The notes beneath the pieces are model-generated. The model was not told the DNA's origin. It saw only the letters and a list, made by a program, of their open reading frames with translations, and ran no database searches. The translations under genes were made by a program, and so were the position numbers. Below are positions 54,376 through 62,210 of a stretch of 64,000 bases of DNA, piece after piece. Each line of letters opens with the position of its first letter. Positions within the stretch are counted from its first letter, which is position 1. This stretch comes from Mucilaginibacter ginsenosidivorax. GTDB lineage: Bacteria; Bacteroidota; Bacteroidia; Sphingobacteriales; Sphingobacteriaceae. The stretch is taken from assembly GCF_007971525.1 (NCBI RefSeq), contig NZ_CP042437.1, forward strand, positions 5,952,001 to 6,016,000, written 5' to 3'.

Positions 54376-55581
54376 AGCACTTAAGTAAAACAGCTCGTTG
54401 GCAAACTTGAAGTTTACGGCTGCTTTCATGCGGGCTTTCATGCGTACTACGTTGTCGTTGGTGTAGGGCTTCATGTAAACCGTGGATAGTTCTGAAGCAT
54501 CGCCCAGCAGATCGACCCCTAAAAACAGGTTTGATGAGCGGGCGCCAAGGATGGTGTTGGCCTGCCAGTGGTTCATGATTTGCAACGGAATACCCAGGTA
54601 ATCCATCTTTTTCATATCCGTAAAGGCGTTGATAACGTTTAGCGCCTTATTGGCCTGTGCCTGTGCGTAAGCATAACCTACGTGTAAAGGGATTTGCAGG
54701 TTAAAATCTTCCTGGATGCGGTCGGCGGGGTCAAGCTGGGCGTAAACGCTGCCCAATACCTGCAGTACATTGCTTACGTTAATGTAGCTGATGGTTGCCG
54801 CTGATGAGGTATTCAGGAATGTTGCCGGTTTGCGGCTGTTAACCTCGTTGTAGTTACGTACCAGCCTAAACGTGGTAGATGTTAATACCTGGATAAAGTA
54901 CGATTGGCCTGTCAAGTCTATACCTGGCGCGCCGTTGGTGGTATCCTTGCTGGTTCCGGTAACCTGGGTAACGGTTACTACGTCGCCATCTGCCAATGTG
55001 GAGGTATCGGCAACAGTAACTACCCCTAAAGCGCTGATAGCTGTAGCACTCATCGATGTTGTTGGTTTGCCAAGGCCCACTTTGTACACGCCGGATGCTG
55101 CGGCAATGGTTGGCAATAAACCCGCAAATGGTGCACTAAAGGTGGCTTCCTTGGTTGAGCCTTTGCCTAACCAGTACAGGCGCTCGTTGGCTACCTGTAT
55201 TTTGGTTAAATAACGTTGCACCATAAAGTCAGATAGGTCAACAATGCCTTCATAATCCATAAAGGCACCTGGTTTTAGGGATTGGGCTTCCCAGCTTTGG
55301 GCCAGTTTGTCCCATTGTTCCTGTTTCATAAATTCGTACACTACGGGATCAAGGTAGCTTTCGGTTTGCAGGGTGGTGGTGCCCTGGTCGTGGAATATGC
55401 CCGATGGGTCTTGCAGTACAACGTCGTCGTCCACATCAAGGATTATTTTGCGGGCTTTAACGTCGTTAATAACGGTGAGCAGTCCACGCTTTACTGAGTC
55501 GGCTTCCAGCAGCGTGCTTGCCATGAACCCGGCCAGCGCTTCGCCGGCATAGGTGTTGTTGGTGAATGTAAATTGAGCCAT
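54373..55581 (-). CDS. Phage major capsid protein with inserted beta domain
   Basis: The 402-residue protein has an N-terminal arm (FTNNTYAGEALAGFMASTLLEADSVKRG), a spine-helix-like region near 75-150 (DPVVYEFMKQEQWDKLAQSWEAQ, QRYLTKIQVANERLYWLG) and a C-terminal part around 300-360 (NVINAFTDMKKMDYLGIPLQIMNHWQANTILGA) as in HK97-fold capsids of Bacteroidota phages. Residues about 185-250 (GVVTVADTSTLADGDVVTVTQVTGTSKDTTNG) look like an inserted Ig- or ubiquitin-like beta domain. It follows the protease gene, the usual order. Confidence 0.75.
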   Translation of the reverse strand: MAQFTFTNNTYAGEALAGFMASTLLEADSVKRGLLTVINDVKARKIILDVDDDVVLQDPSGIFHDQGTTTLQTESYLDPVVYEFMKQEQWDKLAQSWEAQSLKPGAFMDYEGIVDLSDFMVQRYLTKIQVANERLYWLGKGSTKEATFSAPFAGLLPTIAAASGVYKVGLGKPTTSMSATAISALGVVTVADTSTLADGDVVTVTQVTGTSKDTTNGAPGIDLTGQSYFIQVLTSTTFRLVRNYNEVNSRKPATFLNTSSAATISYINVSNVLQVLGSVYAQLDPADRIQEDFNLQIPLHVGYAYAQAQANKALNVINAFTDMKKMDYLGIPLQIMNHWQANTILGARSSNLFLGVDLLGDASELSTVYMKPYTNDNVVRMKARMKAAVNFKFANELFYLSA

Positions 55582-55589
55582 AAAAAGGT

Positions 55590-55756
55590 TTGCCCCCCAG
55601 CCCCCTAAAGGGGGAGCTTTTTGATTAATGTGATTGAATTATAGGGATTAGCCCCCGGCAGCTTTTGACAGGAATAGTTTGGACTATCGGGATAGCTTAT
55701 TAAAAAGGACTAAGATGAATTTGCGAACTATCGTTCCCCCTTCAGGGGGTTAGGGG
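55590..55756. repeat. CCCCCTAAAGGGGGAG-type inverted repeat between protease and capsid genes
   Basis: Arms gccccccagccccctaaagg (55590-55620) and cccttcagggggttaggggg (55733-55756) are complementary over about 22 bases. Same family as 7737-7893. Confidence 0.75.
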
Positions 55757-56949
55757 GCCGCTACCGCCCTTTTCACCGCATTTTTAGCCAGTTCGCTTTG
55801 CGGGGCGAAGAAGGGTGTGGTTTCTGTTTTTGCTTTGTTGCTGCGTTTGGAGCCTTCGGGGCTGTAGGTTGATTTTATTTCGTTTTTAACTTCGGTGCGG
55901 GTTTTTTGCAGGCGGTTGCTTGCTTCTTCAAGGGCTGTGCGGGCTTCGGTTAACAGCGCGTTTTGGGCATGCAGGCGTGCTTTCAGTTGCTGCAGGCGGT
56001 TTTGAATTTCGGTAGCTTTTTTTGCCGGGTTTAATTTGCTTGTTGGTACGTCATCGTCCTCATCTTCGGCCTCAGGGTCGGCTTCGGGCGCGGGGGCTAC
56101 TTTTAGCACCTGGCCTTCTTTAACGTCAATCTTTTTACCATCGGCAGTGGTGTAGGTGTCGGTTGCTGCCGGGGCACTCATGTCTTCGTCGTTGTACACT
56201 TCGGCGCCTTCGGCAAGTTCGCCGGCGTGGTGCAGGGTACCTTTGTCGGTAATGGTTTGCTTGTTTACCACTTTTTTGAAGAAGTTCATAATCTTATCCA
56301 AAACCGACGTGGTTTTCTCGATAAGTTCTTTGTTTTCGATGTTCATGTTGTTTTTATTGTTTAAGATTTTGTTAATGCATCGCTGGTAAACCGCAGGGGC
56401 TGTGGTAGTATATTTTTTGATGACGGCGCTGTTGGTAATTTCGGGGTTGTAATCCTCTACCTGGTCAATAAAGCCCATGTCGAGGGCCTGGTCGGCAGTC
56501 ATCCAGGTGACGGAGTTTATTAAACTGTTTACTGTTACTCCGTCCAACCCGGACTTGTCCATGTAGATTTGCGCCAGGCGCGATTGTACTACATTCAACA
56601 TCTGTACATCTTTTAAAAGTTCATCGGCATTGCCACCGCTGCCAACGATGGGTTTGTGGATCATGAGCAGGGCATATTTGCTCATCACAATGGTTTTACC
56701 GCCCATGGCCACTATTGAGGCGGCCGAGGCGGCCAGGGCATCAATGTAGGTAGTTACATTGCCCGGATATTTTTTAAGCAGATCATATATGGCAATGGCA
56801 TCAAACGCGCTGCCGCCTACCGAGCTGATGTGCACTTCCAGGTCCTGCCCGGCGGCTTCCTGCAGCTGCGTTTGTATGTATGCCGATGATAAACTGCCCG
56901 ACCCGATGCAATCGGTTTCGGTATCGTATAAGTAGATTTTGTAGCTCAT
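55750..56949 (-). CDS. ClpP-type capsid maturation protease with scaffold-like C-terminus
   Basis: The 399-residue protein has a ClpP-like domain in the first 190 residues: S-S-V-G-G-S near 42-47, the catalytic Ser in ALAASAASIVAMGG (S78) and His in LLMIHKP (H98), with WMTADQALDMGFID near 170. Residues about 290-370 form a charged coiled coil (AKKATEIQNRLQQLKARLHAQNALL) preceded by an acidic linker, like an internal scaffold that is cut off during prohead maturation. It stands before the capsid gene. Confidence 0.85.
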   Translation of the reverse strand: MSYKIYLYDTETDCIGSGSLSSAYIQTQLQEAAGQDLEVHISSVGGSAFDAIAIYDLLKKYPGNVTTYIDALAASAASIVAMGGKTIVMSKYALLMIHKPIVGSGGNADELLKDVQMLNVVQSRLAQIYMDKSGLDGVTVNSLINSVTWMTADQALDMGFIDQVEDYNPEITNSAVIKKYTTTAPAVYQRCINKILNNKNNMNIENKELIEKTTSVLDKIMNFFKKVVNKQTITDKGTLHHAGELAEGAEVYNDEDMSAPAATDTYTTADGKKIDVKEGQVLKVAPAPEADPEAEDEDDDVPTSKLNPAKKATEIQNRLQQLKARLHAQNALLTEARTALEEASNRLQKTRTEVKNEIKSTYSPEGSKRSNKAKTETTPFFAPQSELAKNAVKRAVAAP

Positions 56950-56960
56950 CTTGTTAGAAT

Positions 56961-57735
56961 TGAGATGTTAGATATGAGATTTGAGATTTTTTGTCTGAAT
57001 CAGAATGTTCAGAATTTTAGAATTTTCAGAATGAAATCCGATTAATGTTTTTAATGCCGATTAGCATAGTTCAAAGGTCGTAATTTGCTTTTGTTTTGGT
57101 GGTGACAATAGTTTGTCAGTGGTTGAATTTTGTCTGAACTCGAATTAAACGAATTGGTTGAATTTTCGAATTTTTAAAATTCTGTTGATCCTTTAATTCG
57201 ATAAATTCCGGTTCAGATGATTGAAACTATACAAATATCGGGACAATGTTTTAATGCGATGGTGACAGTAGTTTGTCAGTAAAGCCGGTTTTTTTGTCTG
57301 AACTCGAATTAAACGAATTAGTTGAATTTTTCGAATTTCTTAAAATTCTGTTGATTCTTTAATTCGATAAATTCAGGTTCAGACAACCGAACAATACAAA
57401 TATCGGAACAATAGTTTAATGCGATGGTGACAGTAGTTTGTCAGTAAATCCGGTTTTTTTGTCTGAACTTGAATTAAACGAATTAGTTGAATTTTTCGAA
57501 TTTCTTAAAATTCTGTTGATTCTTTAATTCGATAAATTCCGGTTCAGATAATTGAACTATACAAATATCAGGACAATGTTTTAATGCGATGGTGACACTA
57601 CTTTGTCAGTAAGCTGAATTTTTCTGAACCGGGATTTTTCGGATTTATCAGATTTTTTTTGGATTTGATTAGCAGAATGGGATCAATTCTGCTAATTCTT
57701 GAATTCTGTAAATTCTGATTCAGACAACTATTTCG
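56961..57735. repeat. Non-coding array of ~165-bp units with hairpins and a repeated TGACA-N6-TGTCA palindrome
   Basis: The string ggtgacannannttgtcagt occurs at 57101, 57261, 57426 and 57591, a period of 160-165 bp. Each unit also carries tgtctgaactcgaattaaac and its partner aattcgataaattcaggttc, which pair as a roughly 90-base imperfect hairpin, then a short atacaaatatcggaacaa spacer. Decayed hairpins flank the array at 56989 and 57625. There is no ORF of note. The 800-bp array interrupts the phage structural genes. Confidence 0.8.
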
Positions 57736-57751
57736 CGCATCCAGCAACCGA

Positions 57752-57982
57752 TTATTCTGTAAAGCAATTCAAAGCCCGCCATATAGTACGCTCATCCTTG
57801 CCAAATTTTACCTCGGCTTCCAGCACCGCCTGGTTTTTGGTGATATTGCGGATCTGGATCTGGGCATGAATCCAGAGGTAAATTTCACGGTAGGTAAATA
57901 TTTTAGTGGTGATAAACCCCGCCTTGTACATGGCCGAAAATACGCCATCGTCGAATAGTGTGTTTGCTGTTTTAATGTTCAT
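57752..57982 (-). CDS. Small phage-region protein of unknown function
   Basis: The 76-residue protein is helical and has a possible helix-turn-helix at its end (AVLEAEVKFGKDERTIWRALNCF). It sits between the tape measure gene and the repeat array. Possibly a small DNA-binding or assembly protein. I do not recognise a family. Confidence 0.5.
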   Translation of the reverse strand: MNIKTANTLFDDGVFSAMYKAGFITTKIFTYREIYLWIHAQIQIRNITKNQAVLEAEVKFGKDERTIWRALNCFTE

Positions 57983-58078
57983 GAGCCCCTCCCGTCCCCT
58001 AAAGGGGATGCTTTTTTATTGTAGATAAATTGAATAATTAGATTTTGTAACCCCCCTTCAGGGGGCTGGGGGGCTTCG
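57983..58078. repeat. CCCCTAAAGGGG-type inverted repeat after the tape measure gene
   Basis: Arms gagcccctcccgtcccctaa (57981-58010) and cccccttcagggggctgggg (58052-58078) pair over about 22 bases. Same family as the other phage gaps. Confidence 0.75.
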
Positions 58079-58079
58079 C

Positions 58080-61031
58080 CTACAGATTCACCCTATCCAC
58101 CGTTTGTGCCAGGATGTTTTGCTGGTTGTTAACGTCTTTCACGTCCACATAAATAGGGGGGAAGTTGTTGATCATCTGGTAGGCTACCGTATTGGCCAGT
58201 TCTTTTACATCATTTACCGGTTGGTTATAATAGCGGTTGGCATTGCCGCCGTCGGTAAATATGCCGCCGATGGCGTAGCCGTTACCCGGATTTGGTGCCG
58301 AAAAATCGCGACCGCCGTGAGCTACGTTAATGGCGCTTACCAGGTTGCGGGCCCAGGGGTTGCGCATGGCTTCGGATACTACAACCGCCTCGCCCGAGCG
58401 CAGGTACGCGTTGGTATTATCGGTACGACTGTAGCCGGGTAATAATGCTCCCCGGCCATCAGATATGAACTGACCACCCCGTGCAAATTTTGGCGGCTTT
58501 TGCGATGCTATGGTGGCTATTTGGATAGCGGTCATGGCTACATCTGCTGCAATGAGCGGTATAGCAGCAGGCAGACCCGTTGTCGACAATGTTTTGGTAA
58601 CACTCACGGCACCGTTAATAAGTGCCTGGGCTATTTGCAACTTTTGCTCGGCTTTAAAGGCTTTTACTTTTTCGTCGTTTTCTTTCTTTTTGTACTTGGC
58701 CTCGATGGCTGCTTTCTGGCTTTTGGTGAGGTTGGTGTTGCTTAACTCTTTAGCCTTATCACTTTCTAAAGCCTGTATTTTGGCTTCGCTGGATGATTTG
58801 ATGCTGTTGCTGATGAGGGAGAAAGCTTTGGCAGATATTTGCTGGGCCATCTGTATCTCCTGATCCTGGCGTTGTTTTCGGCTTTGTTTATCCAAATCGG
58901 CAATGGCGTTATTTCGTTTGGTTTCAATTTTTAATATTTCTTCGCTATTGCCATTTGCTGCATCAATTTCATATTGGGCCTGGTCCCATATTAGTTTCTT
59001 TTGTGCAGCCAGTTTTGCTGATGGGCTATTGGCGTTATCAACTTTTGATTGATCGTCATCAATATTGTCCTGATCTTTTTTTAGCTTTTCTTTTTGTGCT
59101 GCTTCCTGGTCAATTTTGGCTATTTCCTTTTGGGTTTGGGTTTCAATTTCAGTTAGCTTTTCGCCATTTAGTTTAAAAAGTTCTTGTTTTGCCTTCAACT
59201 GTGTTTGCAATTCAGCCACATCAGCTTGCGGATTTGTTTTTTTAGCATCATCTATTTGCTTTTGGAGCTCTTGTTGTTGGGCGGCAATCTCCTTATTGTC
59301 TTTTGTTATTTGACTGGTGCTTTCATCTTTTTGCTGTTCAAGAATTTTCTTCTGTTTTTCGGCACCTTCTGCCATGCCTTTAATTTTAATATCTGCCAGC
59401 TCTTTTTCCGCCTGTTCTGTTTTGGCTTTGTCTTCATCGTTATATTTTTTTATGATAAGGCCCAAATTGCTATGGTATTCAATTTGTAAGTTTTTGCTCG
59501 CGGTATTATAAAGGGTTTGGTCAATTAGTTTATTTTTAAACAGTTCTTTAAGCTCATTTAATTGTTTATCGTAATGATCTTTTGCCGCCAATGTTTCATT
59601 GCCGTAAGCATCATAAGTCATTTGCAATTGATGGGTTATTGCAGCTTCGTTTAATTCCTTTGCTCTTTCGGTGGCACTTTTCTTGTCGGATTTTAGCTTA
59701 TCATTTATTGCCTTTTGTTTATCTTGCCGTTGTTTGTCTTTTTCTGCTGCCTCGTCTTTAAGTTTTTGCAAATCGTCTACGTATTCTTTGGTTTGCTGTA
59801 GATCTTCCTTTCTTAGTTTTCGTTGGTTATCACTGGCTTTTTTTATGTCGTCAAATTGCTGCTGTTCAATTCTTCCTTTTTTTAAAAGCTCACCGGCGTA
59901 TGCGACCCCGTTTTCTTTTAATCCTTTTATCTCATCGGCTCTTAAACTTTTGTCTATCCTTACCTTTTCTATGTTATTGGCCATTTCCCGATTGCTTAGT
60001 GCCTTATTCTGGTTATGATATTCGGCTTGTGCAAGCTGAAGGTCTTTTAAAGCTTTTTTTCTTTCGGCAGTGGTCAATTTTTGATTTGTTGCCTGCTCTT
60101 TTAAAAGGTCCATGTTGTCTTTAATTTTATCATTGGCAGCATCCTGTACCGATGTGTCGATTTTTAATTTTTCCTGTGCCTGTACAAGTTTATAAGCATC
60201 AACTGCGGCATCAGCCATTGTTGTTCCGAGTTTTTTTATGCTGTCGATAGGGTGGGCAATAAAATTTCCCAAATCTTTAAAGCTCGTCACCAAATTAAAA
60301 ATTGTATCAGTGGCAATTTTTATAACCGCGCTGACCGATGCAAAGGCTCCATTAACAACATCCATAATGGGTTTCACGGTCTGTATCTTTTCTATAAGCG
60401 CCGCTACAACAATTAGGATAAGTCCAATCCCGGTTTCTGCCAGTGCTACTTTAAAAGTTCTAAATCCTCCGGCACCTTCCTCTACCCCTTTTTTTAAACC
60501 CGGAAACACATTTTTAAGAGCTTCGAGCCTGTCATTGTTAGATGCCATACTTTCCTTATAAGTTGTATAAGCCTGGTTGGCTTTTACAATGGCATCTTTA
60601 AATGGCGATATCACAGTTACTGCAGTTTTAAGGCTTTCTGTCAAGGGTTTGAAGTCGTCCGCAGATTTGCCAAGTATCTTTCCAAACGTTTCAGTGGATT
60701 GGGTTACTTTATCCACCCCGGTTTTTGCGTTTTCCCAGGCCTTTCCCCAAATCTCAGCTCTGTTCTGCGCTGCAGCAAATGCACGTTCCTGTTGGCCTAA
60801 TACGGTGTTGAACGTGGTAAGGCTATTATTTGTATCGTCTATTTTTCCTTTGTACTTGTCAATTAAAAGAGTAATAGTATCAAAGTACTTCGTATTTGTT
60901 TTTCCGGCTTCTGTAAAATCGGCTTGCTGTTTTTTAAGATCGCCCCACTTTTGATAAAGGTTTTGTAAGGTGACATTTAAGGCATCGGCACTTGCCTGCG
61001 TTTGTTGAATCTGTTGTTTAAAATCGTCCAT
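58080..61031 (-). CDS. Phage tail tape measure protein
   Basis: The 983-residue protein is mostly charged helix. It has a coiled-coil start (about 1-110), a hydrophobic stretch (about 190-215; VALAETGIGLILIVVAALIEKI), long Lys/Glu/Gln-rich coils (about 290-760), a second hydrophobic helix (about 820-870; KLQIAQALINGAVSVTKTLSTTGLPAAIPLI), and a C-terminal region with KFARGGQFISDGRGALLPGYSRTDN, which I know from tape measure C-termini. Its length sets the tail length and it points to a siphovirus or myovirus-like tail. Confidence 0.85.
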   Translation of the reverse strand: MDDFKQQIQQTQASADALNVTLQNLYQKWGDLKKQQADFTEAGKTNTKYFDTITLLIDKYKGKIDDTNNSLTTFNTVLGQQERAFAAAQNRAEIWGKAWENAKTGVDKVTQSTETFGKILGKSADDFKPLTESLKTAVTVISPFKDAIVKANQAYTTYKESMASNNDRLEALKNVFPGLKKGVEEGAGGFRTFKVALAETGIGLILIVVAALIEKIQTVKPIMDVVNGAFASVSAVIKIATDTIFNLVTSFKDLGNFIAHPIDSIKKLGTTMADAAVDAYKLVQAQEKLKIDTSVQDAANDKIKDNMDLLKEQATNQKLTTAERKKALKDLQLAQAEYHNQNKALSNREMANNIEKVRIDKSLRADEIKGLKENGVAYAGELLKKGRIEQQQFDDIKKASDNQRKLRKEDLQQTKEYVDDLQKLKDEAAEKDKQRQDKQKAINDKLKSDKKSATERAKELNEAAITHQLQMTYDAYGNETLAAKDHYDKQLNELKELFKNKLIDQTLYNTASKNLQIEYHSNLGLIIKKYNDEDKAKTEQAEKELADIKIKGMAEGAEKQKKILEQQKDESTSQITKDNKEIAAQQQELQKQIDDAKKTNPQADVAELQTQLKAKQELFKLNGEKLTEIETQTQKEIAKIDQEAAQKEKLKKDQDNIDDDQSKVDNANSPSAKLAAQKKLIWDQAQYEIDAANGNSEEILKIETKRNNAIADLDKQSRKQRQDQEIQMAQQISAKAFSLISNSIKSSSEAKIQALESDKAKELSNTNLTKSQKAAIEAKYKKKENDEKVKAFKAEQKLQIAQALINGAVSVTKTLSTTGLPAAIPLIAADVAMTAIQIATIASQKPPKFARGGQFISDGRGALLPGYSRTDNTNAYLRSGEAVVVSEAMRNPWARNLVSAINVAHGGRDFSAPNPGNGYAIGGIFTDGGNANRYYNQPVNDVKELANTVAYQMINNFPPIYVDVKDVNNQQNILAQTVDRVNL

Positions 61032-61102
61032 AAGTTTATATGATTAAAATGCCAATAGGCATAATTTAGTTTAAAAAAAACGGCCAAAACTGGCCGCCTG
61101 TT

Positions 61103-61678
61103 TTATTTCCTTTTTTTTACGATGCTGTCAAAGTTGAATTTGAATTCCGGACTTGAAAAAGGATGTCTGAAGTCATCGTTATAATCCGAAAAATCAATTT
61201 TTTCAAAACCACTCTTTACAAATGAACCGCTCACTAATACGGTATCGCCCGACTTCATTTCTTTTAATGAGTTTTTAATTGTAGCGTTGGTCATGTCTAC
61301 CTGGCCATGTAATACGATTGTATTAAACTCGGGCATTTTTTCATTTAAAAACCTGTTTTTGGGTATAAGTACAGTTGTCTGTATATAATTTGGAGGTAAA
61401 ACATCAACCTCAATTTTGAATACTACAGCATCCCAATTTTTTATTTGTGAATTTAAGGAGTCTGTTATAAAATTAATTATTTCGGCTTTTCCTTTTTTGA
61501 TCGCTTCATCTTTTTTAATTTCATTATCTGATAACGTAGAAATCGAATCTGCATCATTAACTTTCTTAATTAATGATAACTCTGCAGCAGGCCGTTTATC
61601 AAGTGGTATATCCATTGATGCGGAGTTACATCCAAGAAAAAAGATAGATAGAAAAAGTAAATTAGATATTTTCGTAAT
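61103..61678 (-). CDS. Phage-region lipoprotein with probable ATT start
   Basis: An ATG-initiated frame (61615) gives 170 residues, but the same frame continues upstream through ITKISNLLFLSIFFLGCNSAS, a textbook lipoprotein signal with lipobox FLGC, to a TAA a few codons before. No ATG, GTG or TTG occurs in that part, so the probable initiator is ATT at 61678 (191 residues). The mature protein has a Lys/Asp-rich helix and a beta-rich C-terminal half (FNTIVLHGQVDMTNATIKNSLKEMKSGDTVLVSG). It lies next to the tape measure gene, where superinfection-exclusion lipoproteins are known in other phages. That function is inferred. Confidence 0.6.
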   Translation of the reverse strand: MTKISNLLFLSIFFLGCNSASMDIPLDKRPAAELSLIKKVNDADSISTLSDNEIKKDEAIKKGKAEIINFITDSLNSQIKNWDAVVFKIEVDVLPPNYIQTTVLIPKNRFLNEKMPEFNTIVLHGQVDMTNATIKNSLKEMKSGDTVLVSGSFVKSGFEKIDFSDYNDDFRHPFSSPEFKFNFDSIVKKRK

Positions 61679-61682
61679 TGTG

Positions 61683-62008
61683 TTAAAGCGGGGTTAATTT
61701 GATGTGTATTTAGGTTTTGCTAATTTTATTGGTAAAAATAATAAACAGAATTATTAGTTGCAAATTTACTTTATTGGTTATAGAAGAAAAAATAAAGCGG
61801 AACTGTTACGGTGAAAACAGCGGCCAGAAGCTGAATCGCATAAAAGTAATTTGTTTCAGATACCTGGTCGAATACTTTACTATTGAATTTGAAATCTCGG
61901 TCAGCTTGAAAACATCAACCATTAGCATAACGCAAAACGACGTACTGATATGACTCAATTATAAAAAAAACTATCTTAACATTTTCACTAACACTTACTC
62001 TGATTATC
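61683..62008. other. 325-bp AT-rich gap
   Basis: I find no convincing gene here. A 78-codon plus-strand frame at 61717-61953 has a composition unlike its neighbours and is not supported. Confidence 0.4.
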
Positions 62009-62200
62009 ATGATAATATTAAAGTCATCGGTATTTTCCAGCGCCGATAAACTCACTCAATTTATAAATGAGAATAACATCAAAAAAGAAGATATTTTATC
62101 TATTACTAATATTTTTACAAACGTTAGTAGTGATCGGTATACGCTCTTTTTCTATTCAGATTCAGCGACTGAAATGATAACCCATGGGTGGTTCTCTTAA
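62009..62200 (+). CDS. Small hypothetical protein, opposite to the phage genes
   Basis: The 63-residue protein (MIILKSSVFSSADKLTQFINENNIKKEDILSITNIF...) has a beta-alpha-beta-beta pattern. It resembles, in outline, the small Cse60-like or phage accessory proteins that start with a Val/Ile-rich strand, a helix and a pair of strands. It is read against the phage genes, eleven bases past the stop of the baseplate-like gene on the other strand. Existence is plausible from composition; function is unknown. Confidence 0.45.
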   Translation: MIILKSSVFSSADKLTQFINENNIKKEDILSITNIFTNVSSDRYTLFFYSDSATEMITHGWFS

Positions 62201-62210
62201 ACGTAAGGCA

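Noticed and set aside
56961..57735. Possible CRISPR array from regularly spaced repeats
   Set aside because: The unit is about 165 bp with similar sequence through the whole period, there are no 25-45-base unique spacers, and no cas gene is near.
58104..60954. Several long plus-strand ORFs in the tape measure region
   Set aside because: They are antisense frames of a Lys/Gln-rich coiled coil; their Phe/Leu/Ser-rich content is the mirror of that composition.
61717..61953. Possible 78-residue plus-strand gene
   Set aside because: It has an unlikely composition, no recognisable motif, and lies in the upstream region of the lipoprotein gene.
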